Below are positions 50,870 to 60,577 of a DNA stretch of 64,000 bases, one piece after another. Every line of letters begins with the position of its first letter. Position 1 is the stretch's first letter. The notes below the pieces were generated by a model. The model made no database searches, was not told where the DNA came from, and saw nothing but the letters and a program-made list of their open reading frames with translations. A program made the translations under genes and the position numbers. Source of the stretch: Christiangramia salexigens (GTDB lineage: Bacteria > Bacteroidota > Bacteroidia > Flavobacteriales > Flavobacteriaceae). Where the stretch lies: contig NZ_CP018153.1 in NCBI RefSeq assembly GCF_001889005.1, positions 1,336,501 through 1,400,500 on the forward strand, read 5' to 3'.

Positions 50870-52471
50870 CTAAAGTTTTAGGTCGCCCGAATAAAGATCA
50901 CAGTTTATAGACAAAATAAATTCTGATCTTCGATTCTTTTCATGCTCTGCTTCACTACAAGGCACCTTATTGTTACACTTATTCAACAATTCGGTTTCCC
51001 CATATCCCCTGCCCGATATTCTTGAAGAGTCAACACCTTTCAGAATAAGATAATTTTTTGTCTGTTTCACCCTGTTCTTAGATAATGTCATGTTGTATTC
51101 ATCATCTGCACGGCTATCAGTATGCGAGCGTATATCCAACAACAATTCGGGATATTCCTTCATATATGATGAAATATAATCTAACTGCTTAGCAGCCGCA
51201 GGACTTATTTCGGCCTTATCGAGATCAAAAAGAATAGGATTCAAATTCAGCGTTTTAACAAGATCATCCCCTACTCTGGCAGCAAAGATCTTATCTCCTG
51301 TAGCATTTTGAAATCTTACAATATTCTGTTCCCTCTTAATCTCGGCCGCAAGAAAGCTCCAATTGAAAAATGTTCTTATCGCTGCAATACTTGCTGGATC
51401 GTCCCCAGAAAAATCGTGAGATACCTGATACATCACTAATCCATTTGAAGGATCATCAAAACCATGACCATAAATCACCACACAGCCTGGACCATTGGAA
51501 ACAGTTGGAACATCTGGAGCCGTATCATCTACTACGATCTTTTTGCTGCCTTTACGCCAAATATTCGCCTTTTTTGGGTACAGGATACGCTCAGAACCAT
51601 TGATCAATGCAAAATCGCTTCTTCCTATATATTGAGAAACGGGATCTGAAGGAAGATTATGGGTATATGGAGGTGTGGCATATCTGTGTTTATGATATGG
51701 CACCAGTCCTGTAGTTCTTGCGGCAGCAACACCTTCCGATAAAAAGTTCAACTGAATAAGTTCAGAATTCTTTTCATTGGAGGCATATCCATATAAGTTT
51801 TCAAGTTCGCTTGGAGCATGACATCCTGCCCATATTGCTCCTTTAAATTCCCTATTCCAGAAGTATAAGTTCTTATGAGTATCAAATTGTGGCTCTGCAT
51901 GGGGCATCACAAAAATATCATCGCACACCCCTAATTCTGGAGGTAACTTCCAGTTTCTGGAGTCGTAGCCCCCATGTGCAATGGGTGGGATCCCTGCAGC
52001 TTTAAAATAAGCGAGAGCGATACTACCATTTTGTTTATCTAAGGTCCACTTTGGTGCTATTGTAAGTTCCTTATAAACCGGCAAATCCATGTCCTCTAAA
52101 AGGTAACTTCCTACCATCCCCCGTTCTTCCCACTTCTCTATCAATTGCCTTAGATCTTTAGTGATATAAGACACCGGGATAATGAAAGATCCCGACCTAA
52201 AATCTTCTTCACCAATGCGAAAATCTATACCGTCCTTCTTTTTATCCGGTTTTATGACCCACTTTACTTCTGCGAAATGATCATTCAGAACTTCATAAAT
52301 AAATCCGTAAGGTTTTAAGGCATTGGATTTCGTCTGAGGGGTAATTCCCATATTCACTGCATAGGCTCCTGCAGATATGGACTCCTTTAAATACTGGGAA
52401 TGAGTCGCTAAGCTGACCAGGAATATGACAGCAAAAATATTGAACTTCAAAAATTGTAGGGTTTTAATCAT
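50870..52471 (-). CDS. OmpA family protein with large unassigned N-terminal region
   Basis: This 533-residue secreted protein has a signal peptide (about residues 1-25, ending THSQ), a roughly 380-residue region of unknown family, and a C-terminal OmpA domain (about 410-525: NPILFDLDKAEISPAA, LLDIRSHTDSRADDEYNM, EKNRRSEFIL). The N-terminal region contains GAIWAGCHAPSELENL, a Cys-His turn that resembles the nucleophile elbow of glutamine-amidotransferase/ThuA-like folds, and CVVIYGHGFDDPSNG. That reading is inference. A TTG four codons upstream also exists; ATG 52471 is preferred. It probably acts in the periplasm, tethered to peptidoglycan. Confidence 0.75.
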   Translation of the reverse strand: MIKTLQFLKFNIFAVIFLVSLATHSQYLKESISAGAYAVNMGITPQTKSNALKPYGFIYEVLNDHFAEVKWVIKPDKKKDGIDFRIGEEDFRSGSFIIPVSYITKDLRQLIEKWEERGMVGSYLLEDMDLPVYKELTIAPKWTLDKQNGSIALAYFKAAGIPPIAHGGYDSRNWKLPPELGVCDDIFVMPHAEPQFDTHKNLYFWNREFKGAIWAGCHAPSELENLYGYASNEKNSELIQLNFLSEGVAAARTTGLVPYHKHRYATPPYTHNLPSDPVSQYIGRSDFALINGSERILYPKKANIWRKGSKKIVVDDTAPDVPTVSNGPGCVVIYGHGFDDPSNGLVMYQVSHDFSGDDPASIAAIRTFFNWSFLAAEIKREQNIVRFQNATGDKIFAARVGDDLVKTLNLNPILFDLDKAEISPAAAKQLDYISSYMKEYPELLLDIRSHTDSRADDEYNMTLSKNRVKQTKNYLILKGVDSSRISGRGYGETELLNKCNNKVPCSEAEHEKNRRSEFILSINCDLYSGDLKL

Positions 52472-52608
52472 AATTACTGACAAATTCTAAAGTAAATATC
52501 CAAAAAATGCGACACTAATAGATTAAAGATAGGATATAATGGATTAGTGGTTAGGTTTATCCGATAAAAAGGGCATATGGTAAAAAAGGAAATTCCTTAA
52601 AATAATAG

Positions 52609-52616
52609 TATTTTTG
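52609..52616 (+). promoter_or_regulatory. -7 promoter element of prfC
   Basis: TATTTTTG matches TAnnTTTG and ends 20 bases before the ATG. An AGAGG five-base ribosome site precedes the ATG by 1 base. Confidence 0.55.
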
Positions 52617-52636
52617 CCGCTCAATTATCAAGAGGC

Positions 52637-54226
52637 ATGAAGCAATATCAGAAAGAGATTAATAAGAGAAGAACATTTGGTATCATTTCCCACCCGGATG
52701 CCGGAAAAACCACTCTTACCGAGAAACTTTTATTATTTGGAGGCGCCATTCAGGAAGCCGGAGCCGTTAAATCCAATAAGATCAAAAAGGGAGCTACGAG
52801 TGATTTCATGGAGATAGAGCGCCAAAGGGGAATTTCGGTTGCTACTTCTGTACTTGCTTTTGAATATGAAGGCATTAAGATTAATATTCTCGATACTCCG
52901 GGTCACAAGGATTTTGCAGAGGATACCTTTAGAACTCTTACGGCCGTAGACAGTGTGATCGTGGTTATTGATGTCGCTAAAGGTGTGGAAGAACAAACCG
53001 AAAAATTGGTTGAAGTCTGCCGAATGCGAAATATTCCAATGATCGTTTTTATTAATAAACTGGATCGTGAAGGAAAGGATGCATTTGAATTGCTTGATGA
53101 AATTGAACAAAAACTTAACCTTACCGTAACCCCTCTAAGTTTTCCTATTGGAATGGGTTACGATTTTAAAGGGATCTATAATATCTGGGAGAAAAATGTA
53201 AATCTTTTTACAGGCGATCCCAGAAAGGATATAGAAGAAACCGTAGAAATAAACGATCTCGGAGATTCTGAACTGGATGACCTTATTGGTAGCGAAGCTG
53301 CAGATACCCTGAGAGACGAAGTGGAACTTGCTCAGGGAGTATATCCTGAATTTGACAGAAGCGCCTATTTGGATGGAAAATTACAACCAGTATTCTTTGG
53401 TTCTGCCCTAAACAATTTTGGGGTTCGTGAATTACTGGATTGTTTTATAAACATCGCGCCACCACCAAGACCAAAAGAAAGCGACACAAGGATCGTAAAA
53501 CCGGAAGAAGAAGATTTTACAGGATTCGTATTTAAGATACATGCGAATATGGACCCTAAACACCGTGACAGGCTTGCTTTCGTGAAAATTGTATCAGGAA
53601 AATTTGAGCGAAATAAAAATTACCTTCATGTGCGGAATAACAAGAATATGAAGTTCTCTTCACCAAATGCTTTTTTTGCTGAGAAAAAAGAGATCGTAGA
53701 TGTTTCTTATCCGGGAGATATTGTAGGGCTGCATGATACAGGGAATTTCAAAATTGGAGACACTCTTACTCAGGGTGAAAACCTTATGTATAAAGGAATT
53801 CCGAGCTTCTCGCCGGAACATTTCAGGTATATAAACAATGCCGACCCAATGAAGTCCAAACAACTTGAAAAAGGGATAGATCAGTTAATGGATGAAGGTG
53901 TGGCCCAATTATTTACCTTGGATATGAACGGAAGGAAAATTATTGGTACAGTTGGGGCTTTACAGTTCGAGGTTATCCAGTACAGGCTGGAACACGAATA
54001 CGGAGCGAAATGTACTTATGAAAACCTGAATGTACATAAAGCTACATGGGTGGAACCTGAAGATTCGAAAAGTGATGAATTCAAAGACTTTAAACGCGTA
54101 AAATCCAAATTTTTGGCAAAGGATAAATCCGGCCAGTTGGTATTTTTAGCTGATTCTCAGTTTTCTTTACAAATGACCCAGCAGAAATATCCAAGCATCA
54201 AATTTCATTTTACATCTGAATTTTAA
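52637..54226 (+). CDS. prfC: Peptide chain release factor 3
   Basis: This 529-residue translational GTPase recycles RF1/RF2 after termination. It has the G-domain motifs SHPDAGKTTLTE (P-loop), RQRGISVATSV (switch I), DTPGHKDFAEDT (switch II) and FINKLDREG (NKxD), then the domain II beta barrel and a C-terminal domain with LQFEVIQYRLEHEYGA. The KSDEFKDFKR insertion and the length are normal for RF3. It is followed by the AGCS gene after 63 bases. Confidence 0.96.
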   Translation: MKQYQKEINKRRTFGIISHPDAGKTTLTEKLLLFGGAIQEAGAVKSNKIKKGATSDFMEIERQRGISVATSVLAFEYEGIKINILDTPGHKDFAEDTFRTLTAVDSVIVVIDVAKGVEEQTEKLVEVCRMRNIPMIVFINKLDREGKDAFELLDEIEQKLNLTVTPLSFPIGMGYDFKGIYNIWEKNVNLFTGDPRKDIEETVEINDLGDSELDDLIGSEAADTLRDEVELAQGVYPEFDRSAYLDGKLQPVFFGSALNNFGVRELLDCFINIAPPPRPKESDTRIVKPEEEDFTGFVFKIHANMDPKHRDRLAFVKIVSGKFERNKNYLHVRNNKNMKFSSPNAFFAEKKEIVDVSYPGDIVGLHDTGNFKIGDTLTQGENLMYKGIPSFSPEHFRYINNADPMKSKQLEKGIDQLMDEGVAQLFTLDMNGRKIIGTVGALQFEVIQYRLEHEYGAKCTYENLNVHKATWVEPEDSKSDEFKDFKRVKSKFLAKDKSGQLVFLADSQFSLQMTQQKYPSIKFHFTSEF

Positions 54227-54266
54227 TTGAGGTAGAGAAAAACTTAGGAATAAGCGCAATTTTATA

Positions 54267-54274
54267 TATTTTCG
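54267..54274 (+). promoter_or_regulatory. Possible -7 element of the AGCS gene
   Basis: TATTTTCG is one base off TAnnTTTG and ends 15 bases before the ATG. Confidence 0.35.
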
Positions 54275-54289
54275 GCTTAAATCTTTTTT

Positions 54290-55657
54290 ATGGCCGAGAT
54301 AGATCAGTTTATAGCCGATTTCGCATCACTAGTTTGGGGGATTCCCCTAGTAATTCTGCTTATTGGAGGCGGAGTTTTTCTTTTAATCTACTCACGTTTT
54401 CTGCCATTTAGATATCTGGGGCATTCCGTAGAAGTGCTACGAGGCAAATACAATAATCCTGATGATCCTGGTGATATCAACCATTTTCAGGCTTTATCAA
54501 CTGCTTTATCATCTACTGTAGGTATGGGTAATATTGCAGGCGTAGCCGTAGCAATTGCCCTTGGCGGTCCCGGTGCGATTTTTTGGTTATGGGTAAGCGC
54601 CATAGTGGGGATGGCGACTAAATTTTTCACAAATAGTCTCGCAGTGATGTATCGCGGTAAAGATACCGAAGGCAAGATACAGGGAGGCGTAATGTATTAC
54701 ATTGTGGAAGGTTTAGGTGAAAAATGGAAACCTTTGGCTGTATTCTTTAGTGTTGCAGGTCTTGTTGGAGCACTTCCGGTTTTTAACGTGAATCAGCTTA
54801 CGCAGGCCATAAATTATATTTTACTTGAACCTAACGATATTGAAACCGGCTTTATGTCCAGTTTTATAATCGGAATCGTATTAACACTTATTACCACTGT
54901 GGTAATTGTTGGTGGTTTGGACCGGATAAGTAAAACGGTTTCAAAACTGGTTCCGGCCATGGTAGGTCTTTACTTCTTTTCTGTGCTTATCATCCTTTTT
55001 GTAAACCATACTGAAGTCTTAAAATATTTTACGCTCATATTCACCGACGCATTTGCAGCGGACAATTACAAAGGCGATCCGCTTTTAGGGGGAGTTCTTG
55101 GTGGTTTAATTTTGCTGGGAATTAGAAGAGGAGCTTTCTCCAATGAAGCGGGAATAGGAACTGCCACTATGGCCCATGGAGCCAGTAAAACCTCCGAACC
55201 AATTCGCGAAGGTCTCATAGCAATGCTTGGGCCTGCAATAGATACACTGGTGGTTTGTACACTTACGGCAATGGCAATTCTGGTAACGGGCGTATGGCAG
55301 AGTACCGATGTTAACGGTGTGAGTTTAACCGCCGCAGCATTTGATCAGTCTATCCCGGTAGTAGGTAGTTACTTATTACTTTTATGCATTTTGGCATTCA
55401 GCGTTTCTTCCTTATTCTCCTACTCTTATTACGGTACTAAATGTCTTTCGTTTCTGATAGGAGCCGATAAAAAGAAATATTATAACTATGTATATATCCT
55501 TAGTATCATTATCGGAGCCACAACTTCACTGAGTTTTATACTTAACCTGATAGATGGCTTTTTTGCATTAATGGCTATTCCAACGATGATCTCAACATTA
55601 ATTCTTGCACCTAGAGTAATGAAGGCAGCTAAGATCTACTTTAAAAAGTACAATTAG
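54290..55657 (+). CDS. Alanine/glycine:cation symporter (AGCS family)
   Basis: This 455-residue inner-membrane carrier imports alanine or glycine with sodium or protons. It has about 11 membrane helices, the AGCS signature ALSSTVGMGNIAGVAVAIALGGPGAIFW near residue 70-97, and the second motif GAFSNEAGIGTATMAHGAS. A hairpin terminator follows the stop. It may share the prfC transcript or use the weak -7 box upstream. Confidence 0.93.
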   Translation: MAEIDQFIADFASLVWGIPLVILLIGGGVFLLIYSRFLPFRYLGHSVEVLRGKYNNPDDPGDINHFQALSTALSSTVGMGNIAGVAVAIALGGPGAIFWLWVSAIVGMATKFFTNSLAVMYRGKDTEGKIQGGVMYYIVEGLGEKWKPLAVFFSVAGLVGALPVFNVNQLTQAINYILLEPNDIETGFMSSFIIGIVLTLITTVVIVGGLDRISKTVSKLVPAMVGLYFFSVLIILFVNHTEVLKYFTLIFTDAFAADNYKGDPLLGGVLGGLILLGIRRGAFSNEAGIGTATMAHGASKTSEPIREGLIAMLGPAIDTLVVCTLTAMAILVTGVWQSTDVNGVSLTAAAFDQSIPVVGSYLLLLCILAFSVSSLFSYSYYGTKCLSFLIGADKKKYYNYVYILSIIIGATTSLSFILNLIDGFFALMAIPTMISTLILAPRVMKAAKIYFKKYN

Positions 55658-55688
55658 CTTATACACTCTTATTGAGTGGAACAAAATG

Positions 55689-55736
55689 AAAAATCTCATC
55701 GAAGATATATTTATCCTTGATGAGATTTTTATTTTT
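55689..55736 (+). terminator. Terminator of the AGCS gene
   Basis: AAAAATCTCATC (55689-55700) pairs with GATGAGATTTTT (55719-55730) with a long loop that can pair further, then a T-rich tract. Confidence 0.75.
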
Positions 55737-55777
55737 CTCTATTTGGACATTTAAAATTGCCCTTTGTGGCCAATGAT

Positions 55778-56092
55778 CTATGCCTGACCTGTAGGTCCAA
55801 AGTTCAAAGGCACCGGTGCTTTTTCATAATCTCTTATCTCTCCATGTGCCTGCTCGAATTTATTGATATTATCTCCCAAAGCTTTAAGTAAACGCTTAGC
55901 GTGCTGAGGAGTTAAGATGATTCTGGACTTCACTTTACTTTTAGGTCGACCGGGCATGATATTCACAAAGTCTACCACAAATTCGGATACAGAATGATTG
56001 ATGATAGCAAGATTGGAATAAGTTCCTTCTGCAACAGCTTCATCTAATTCTATATTGATCTTTCCTTTATTACTTTTTTTCTCTTCGCTCAT
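55778..56092 (-). CDS. DUF3467 domain protein
   Basis: This 104-residue soluble protein matches DUF3467: GKINIELDEAVAEGTYSNLAIINHSVSEFVVDFVNIMPGRPKSKVKSRIILTPQHAKRLLKAL is the domain, recorded here in parts: INIELDEAVAEGTYSNLA, EFVVDFVNIMPGRP, SRIILTPQHAKRLLKAL. Its function is unknown, but it is commonly found beside rpoC in Flavobacteriia. It lies after the rpoC terminator, so it is probably expressed separately. Confidence 0.85.
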   Translation of the reverse strand: MSEEKKSNKGKINIELDEAVAEGTYSNLAIINHSVSEFVVDFVNIMPGRPKSKVKSRIILTPQHAKRLLKALGDNINKFEQAHGEIRDYEKAPVPLNFGPTGQA

Positions 56093-56156
56093 GATATGTT
56101 TTTTAATCTATTATAATAATATTAGGATACTAAATAAACCAAATATCGGTATAAAT

Positions 56157-56186
56157 AAAAAAAGGCTCGCAATTGCGAGCCTTTTT
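56157..56186 (-). terminator. Terminator of rpoBC
   Basis: GGCTCGC pairs with GCGAGCC around AATT, extended by A and T runs on both sides. It ends the minus-strand rpoB-rpoC transcript 20 bases after the stop. Confidence 0.93.
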
Positions 56187-56205
56187 CCTTTAATATTTAT
56201 CAGGT

Positions 56206-59200
56206 TTAGTTAAAATTAACTTCCTGCTTTCTCTCAAGCATCTCATCGAATTCTTCTTTAGAACCAACAATAATGCTATCGTATTTTCTCATTCCTGTAC
56301 CTGCAGGGATTTTATGACCTACAATTACATTTTCCTTCAATCCTTCAAGACCATCGATCTTACCGCTTACTGCAGCCTCGTTAAGTACCTTAGTTGTTTC
56401 CTGGAAGGAAGCAGCCGAAATAAATGACTTGGTTTGCAGCGAAGCTCTCGTGATACCTTGAAGTACCGGATTAGCAGTTGCAGTGATCACGTCTCTTGCA
56501 GTTGCAAGATTCTTATCTTCTCTTCTAAGAATAGAGTTCTCATCTCTAAGTTCTCTTGGAGAAATGATCTGTCCAGCTTTCAGGTTTTCAGAATCACCGG
56601 CATCTTCAATCACCTTCATACCAAACAATTTGTTGTTCTCTTCGATGAAATCATCTTTGTGAACGAGTTGGTTTTCAAGGAAGATAGTATCTCCCGGATC
56701 TACGATCCTTACTTTACGCATCATCTGTCTTACAACAACCTCAAAGTGCTTGTCGTTGATCTTCACACCCTGTAAACGGTATACCTCCTGAACTTCGTTC
56801 ACAAGATACTGTTGTACAGCGTTTGGCCCTTTAATGTTCAGAATATCCTCTGGAGTGATAGAACCATCAGAAAGTGGCATACCAGCTCTAACGTAGTCAT
56901 TCTCCTGAACAAGGATCTGGTTAGATAACTTCACTAAGTATTTCTTAACCTCTCCTAATTTAGACTCAACGATGATCTCACGATTACCACGCTTGATCTT
57001 ACCAAATGAAACTACACCATCTATCTCACTTACAACAGCAGGGTTAGAAGGATTACGTGCTTCGAATAATTCGGTTACCCTTGGAAGACCTCCTGTAATA
57101 TCACCTGCTTTAGAAGACTTACGTGGAATCTTAACAAGAATCTTACCTACACCTATCTTTTCCTCATTATCTACCATAAGGTGAGCTCCTACCGGAAGGT
57201 TATAAGAACGAATAATTTCATCCTTTTTACCCATGATATGTAAAGTAGGGATAAGCTTTTTGTTACGAGATTCAGAAATTACTTTTTCCTGGAATCCTGT
57301 TTGCTCATCGATCTCTACCTGATAAGTAACACCTTGTTCAACGTTTTCGTATTTGATCTTACCGGCGAATTCAGAAATGATCACACCGTTATATGGATCC
57401 CAGGTACAAACCACATCTCCCGCTTTTACAGTTGCTCCATCATCAATGTTGATCTGAGCACCATAAGGAATATTGTTGTTACTTAATACTACACCTGTTT
57501 TCTTATCCTTGATCTTAAGTTCAGCAGTACGTGAAATTACGATATCAGCAGTTCCGCCATCAGGAGCTTCTCCTTTAACGACTTTAAGATCTTCGATCTC
57601 AGCGATACCATCAAACTTAGCTTCAAGTTTATTATCTTCAGAAATGTTACCTGCAATACCACCCACGTGGAAGGTACGTAATGTAAGCTGTGTACCTGGC
57701 TCACCAATAGACTGAGCAGCTACAACACCAACGGCTTCACCTGTTTGAACGATCTTGTTCGTTGCAAGGTTTCTACCGTAACAGTTAATACAGATACCTT
57801 TCTTAGCTTCACAAGTAAGTGGTGAACGTACTTCAACACTTTCTATTGGAGCTTCATTTATCTTTTCTACGATCTCTTCGGTGATCTCTTCGTTAGCAGA
57901 AACCAACAATTCATCTGTAGATGGATTATGTACATCGTTAAGAGAAATACGTCCGAGGATTCTCTCTCCTAGAGATTCTACGATCTCCTCATTTTTCTTA
58001 AGTGGCTTAACTTCTACACCTCTTAATGTTCCACAGTCATCTTCATTTACGATCACATCCTGAGAAACATCAACAAGACGACGGGTTAGGTAACCTGCAT
58101 CGGCCGTTTTAAGTGCGGTATCGGCAAGACCTTTACGAGCACCGTGAGTAGAGATAAAGTATTCAAGAATTGAAAGACCTTCCTTAAAGTTAGAAAGAAT
58201 CGGGTTCTCAATAATTTCACCACCACCAGAGTTAGATTTCTTAGGCTTAGCCATAAGACCACGCATACCGGTTAACTGACGGATCTGCTCTTTAGAACCA
58301 CGGGCACCGGAATCAAGCATCATATATACAGAGTTGAATCCTTGCTTATCTTCACGAATTCGCTTCATAGCCAATTCGGTTAGACCCGCATTCGTAGAGG
58401 TCCAGATATCAATTACCTGATTATAACGTTCGTTATTGGTAATAAGACCCATGTTATAGTTACCAATGATACCTTCAACCTGTTCATTGGCTTCATCGAT
58501 CATGGCTTGCTTTTCTTCAGGGATAATAATATCACCTAAGCTGAAGGAAAGACCACCACGGAATGCAAATCCATATCCAAGTTCCTTAATCTTATCAAGG
58601 AATTCAGAAGTTTCAGGTACACTGGTTATCTTAAGAATCTTACCAATGATCTCTCGAAGAGATTTCTTGGTTAATACCTCATTGATATAACCTGCTTTTT
58701 CCGGTACAGCTTCGTTAAATAAAACTCTACCAACAGTAGTTTCAATGATCTGGAATACTAATTCTCCCTTATCATTATAATCCTTAGTTCTAATCTTAAT
58801 ATTAGCGTTAAGGTCTACTCTTTTTTGGTTGTAAGCGATCACTAACTCTTCCGCAGAATAGAAAGTAAGGCCTTGTCCTTTTACTGGTTCTTCATCAGTA
58901 GATATCTTAGACTTGGTCATATAATAAAGACCCAGTACCATATCCTGAGAAGGAACCGTAATTGGAGAACCATTTGCAGGGTTCAAAATGTTATGTGAAG
59001 CCAGCATTAATAACTGAGCTTCAAGAATAGCTTCTGGTCCAAGTGGTAAGTGAACCGCCATCTGGTCACCATCAAAATCGGCGTTGAATGCGGTACATGC
59101 CAGTGGGTGAAGCTGAATTGCTTTACCTTCTATAAGTTTAGGCTGGAATGCCTGGATACCCAGACGGTGAAGCGTAGGAGCACGGTTCAATAATACCGGA

Positions 59201-60507
59201 TGTCCTTTAAGTACGTTCTCCAGTATATCCCAAACTACAGGTTCTTTTTTATCGATAATCTTTTTGGCAGATTTAACCGTCTTTACGATACCTCTTTCTA
59301 TCAGTTTTCTGATGATAAAAGGCTTGTAAAGTTCTGCTGCCATATTCTTTGGAAGACCACACTCAAACATCTTCAATTCAGGTCCTACAACGATTACTGA
59401 ACGTGCTGAATAATCCACACGTTTACCAAGCAAGTTTTGACGGAAACGACCTTGCTTACCTTTCAATGAATCTGAAAGTGATTTAAGCGGACGGTTAGAG
59501 TCTGTCTTAACTGCTGATGATTTTCTGGTGTTATCGAATAATGAATCTACAGATTCCTGAAGCATACGTTTTTCATTACGTAAAATAACTTCAGGAGCTT
59601 TGATCTCCATTAAACGCTTCAAACGATTGTTACGAATAATTACTCTACGGTAAAGATCGTTCAAGTCTGAAGTTGCGAATCTACCACCATCAAGAGGCAC
59701 AAGAGGTCTAAGTTCCGGTGGAATAACCGGTACAACCTTCATGATCATCCATTCTGGATGATTTTCTCTGTTCTTATTCGCATCTCTAAAAGCTTCTACA
59801 ACCTGAAGACGCTTAAGCGCTTCAGTTTTACGTTGTTTAGAAGTTTCATTATTTGCTTTGTGTCTTAATTCATAAGAAAGTTCATCAAGATCAATTCTCT
59901 TAAGAATTTCGATAAGACATTCAGCTCCCATCTTAGCTATGAACTTATTTGGGTCGCTGTCTTCTAAATATTGATTCTCCTGAGGAAGTTCATCCAAGAT
60001 GTTCAGATACTCTTCTTCAGTTAAGAAATCCATTTTCTTTAATGGGTTTCCTTCTTCATCCTTCGCATTCCCAGGCTGGATCACAACATATCTCTCGTAA
60101 TAGATAATCATGTCCAGTTTCTTGGAAGGAAGTCCCAACAAATAACCAATTTTGTTAGGTAAAGAACGGAAATACCAGATATGTGCTACAGGTACAACAA
60201 GGTTGATGTGCCCCACACGATCTCTACGTACTTTCTTTTCGGTAACTTCTACTCCACATCGGTCACATACGATTCCTTTATACCGAATTCTCTTGTACTT
60301 ACCACAAGCACACTCATAATCCTTTACAGGACCAAAAATACGCTCACAAAACAATCCGTCACGCTCTGGTTTGTGCGTACGGTAGTTGATGGTTTCCGGT
60401 TTAAGAACTTCACCACGAGATTCCGCGAGGATAGACTCTGGAGAAGCTAAACCTATAGAGATCTGGTTGAACCTCTGTACTGTATTTTTATCATTATTTC
60501 TAGCCAT
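56206..60507 (-). CDS. rpoC: DNA-directed RNA polymerase subunit beta'
   Basis: This 1433-residue large subunit forms the catalytic centre of RNA polymerase with RpoB. The N-terminal zinc finger ([20 protein letters not shown] near residue 65-85) is followed by the clamp, then the absolutely conserved [12 protein letters not shown] near residue 475, which binds the catalytic magnesium. The trigger loop region GMRGLMAKP, the second zinc site [13 protein letters not shown] and the C-terminal part ending EVNFN are present. It starts 70 bases after rpoB, with a stable hairpin between them. Confidence 0.98.
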   Translation of the reverse strand: MARNNDKNTVQRFNQISIGLASPESILAESRGEVLKPETINYRTHKPERDGLFCERIFGPVKDYECACGKYKRIRYKGIVCDRCGVEVTEKKVRRDRVGHINLVVPVAHIWYFRSLPNKIGYLLGLPSKKLDMIIYYERYVVIQPGNAKDEEGNPLKKMDFLTEEEYLNILDELPQENQYLEDSDPNKFIAKMGAECLIEILKRIDLDELSYELRHKANNETSKQRKTEALKRLQVVEAFRDANKNRENHPEWMIMKVVPVIPPELRPLVPLDGGRFATSDLNDLYRRVIIRNNRLKRLMEIKAPEVILRNEKRMLQESVDSLFDNTRKSSAVKTDSNRPLKSLSDSLKGKQGRFRQNLLGKRVDYSARSVIVVGPELKMFECGLPKNMAAELYKPFIIRKLIERGIVKTVKSAKKIIDKKEPVVWDILENVLKGHPVLLNRAPTLHRLGIQAFQPKLIEGKAIQLHPLACTAFNADFDGDQMAVHLPLGPEAILEAQLLMLASHNILNPANGSPITVPSQDMVLGLYYMTKSKISTDEEPVKGQGLTFYSAEELVIAYNQKRVDLNANIKIRTKDYNDKGELVFQIIETTVGRVLFNEAVPEKAGYINEVLTKKSLREIIGKILKITSVPETSEFLDKIKELGYGFAFRGGLSFSLGDIIIPEEKQAMIDEANEQVEGIIGNYNMGLITNNERYNQVIDIWTSTNAGLTELAMKRIREDKQGFNSVYMMLDSGARGSKEQIRQLTGMRGLMAKPKKSNSGGGEIIENPILSNFKEGLSILEYFISTHGARKGLADTALKTADAGYLTRRLVDVSQDVIVNEDDCGTLRGVEVKPLKKNEEIVESLGERILGRISLNDVHNPSTDELLVSANEEITEEIVEKINEAPIESVEVRSPLTCEAKKGICINCYGRNLATNKIVQTGEAVGVVAAQSIGEPGTQLTLRTFHVGGIAGNISEDNKLEAKFDGIAEIEDLKVVKGEAPDGGTADIVISRTAELKIKDKKTGVVLSNNNIPYGAQINIDDGATVKAGDVVCTWDPYNGVIISEFAGKIKYENVEQGVTYQVEIDEQTGFQEKVISESRNKKLIPTLHIMGKKDEIIRSYNLPVGAHLMVDNEEKIGVGKILVKIPRKSSKAGDITGGLPRVTELFEARNPSNPAVVSEIDGVVSFGKIKRGNREIIVESKLGEVKKYLVKLSNQILVQENDYVRAGMPLSDGSITPEDILNIKGPNAVQQYLVNEVQEVYRLQGVKINDKHFEVVVRQMMRKVRIVDPGDTIFLENQLVHKDDFIEENNKLFGMKVIEDAGDSENLKAGQIISPRELRDENSILRREDKNLATARDVITATANPVLQGITRASLQTKSFISAASFQETTKVLNEAAVSGKIDGLEGLKENVIVGHKIPAGTGMRKYDSIIVGSKEEFDEMLERKQEVNFN

Positions 60508-60546
60508 AATAACTGCTGCTAATTAATGTGAATATTCTGTTTAAAA

Positions 60547-60564
60547 GGGACGCCGGAGCGTCCC
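60547..60564 (-). promoter_or_regulatory. UNCG-capped hairpin in the rpoB-rpoC spacer
   Basis: On the transcribed strand GGGACGC pairs with GCGTCCC around TCCG, a UNCG tetraloop closed by C-G, followed at once by TTTTAAA. It sits 13 bases after the rpoB stop. The form is that of a weak or partial terminator, or an RNA processing or stability element, that would tune rpoC relative to rpoB. Confidence 0.7.
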
Positions 60565-60577
60565 GATTAACAGAATG

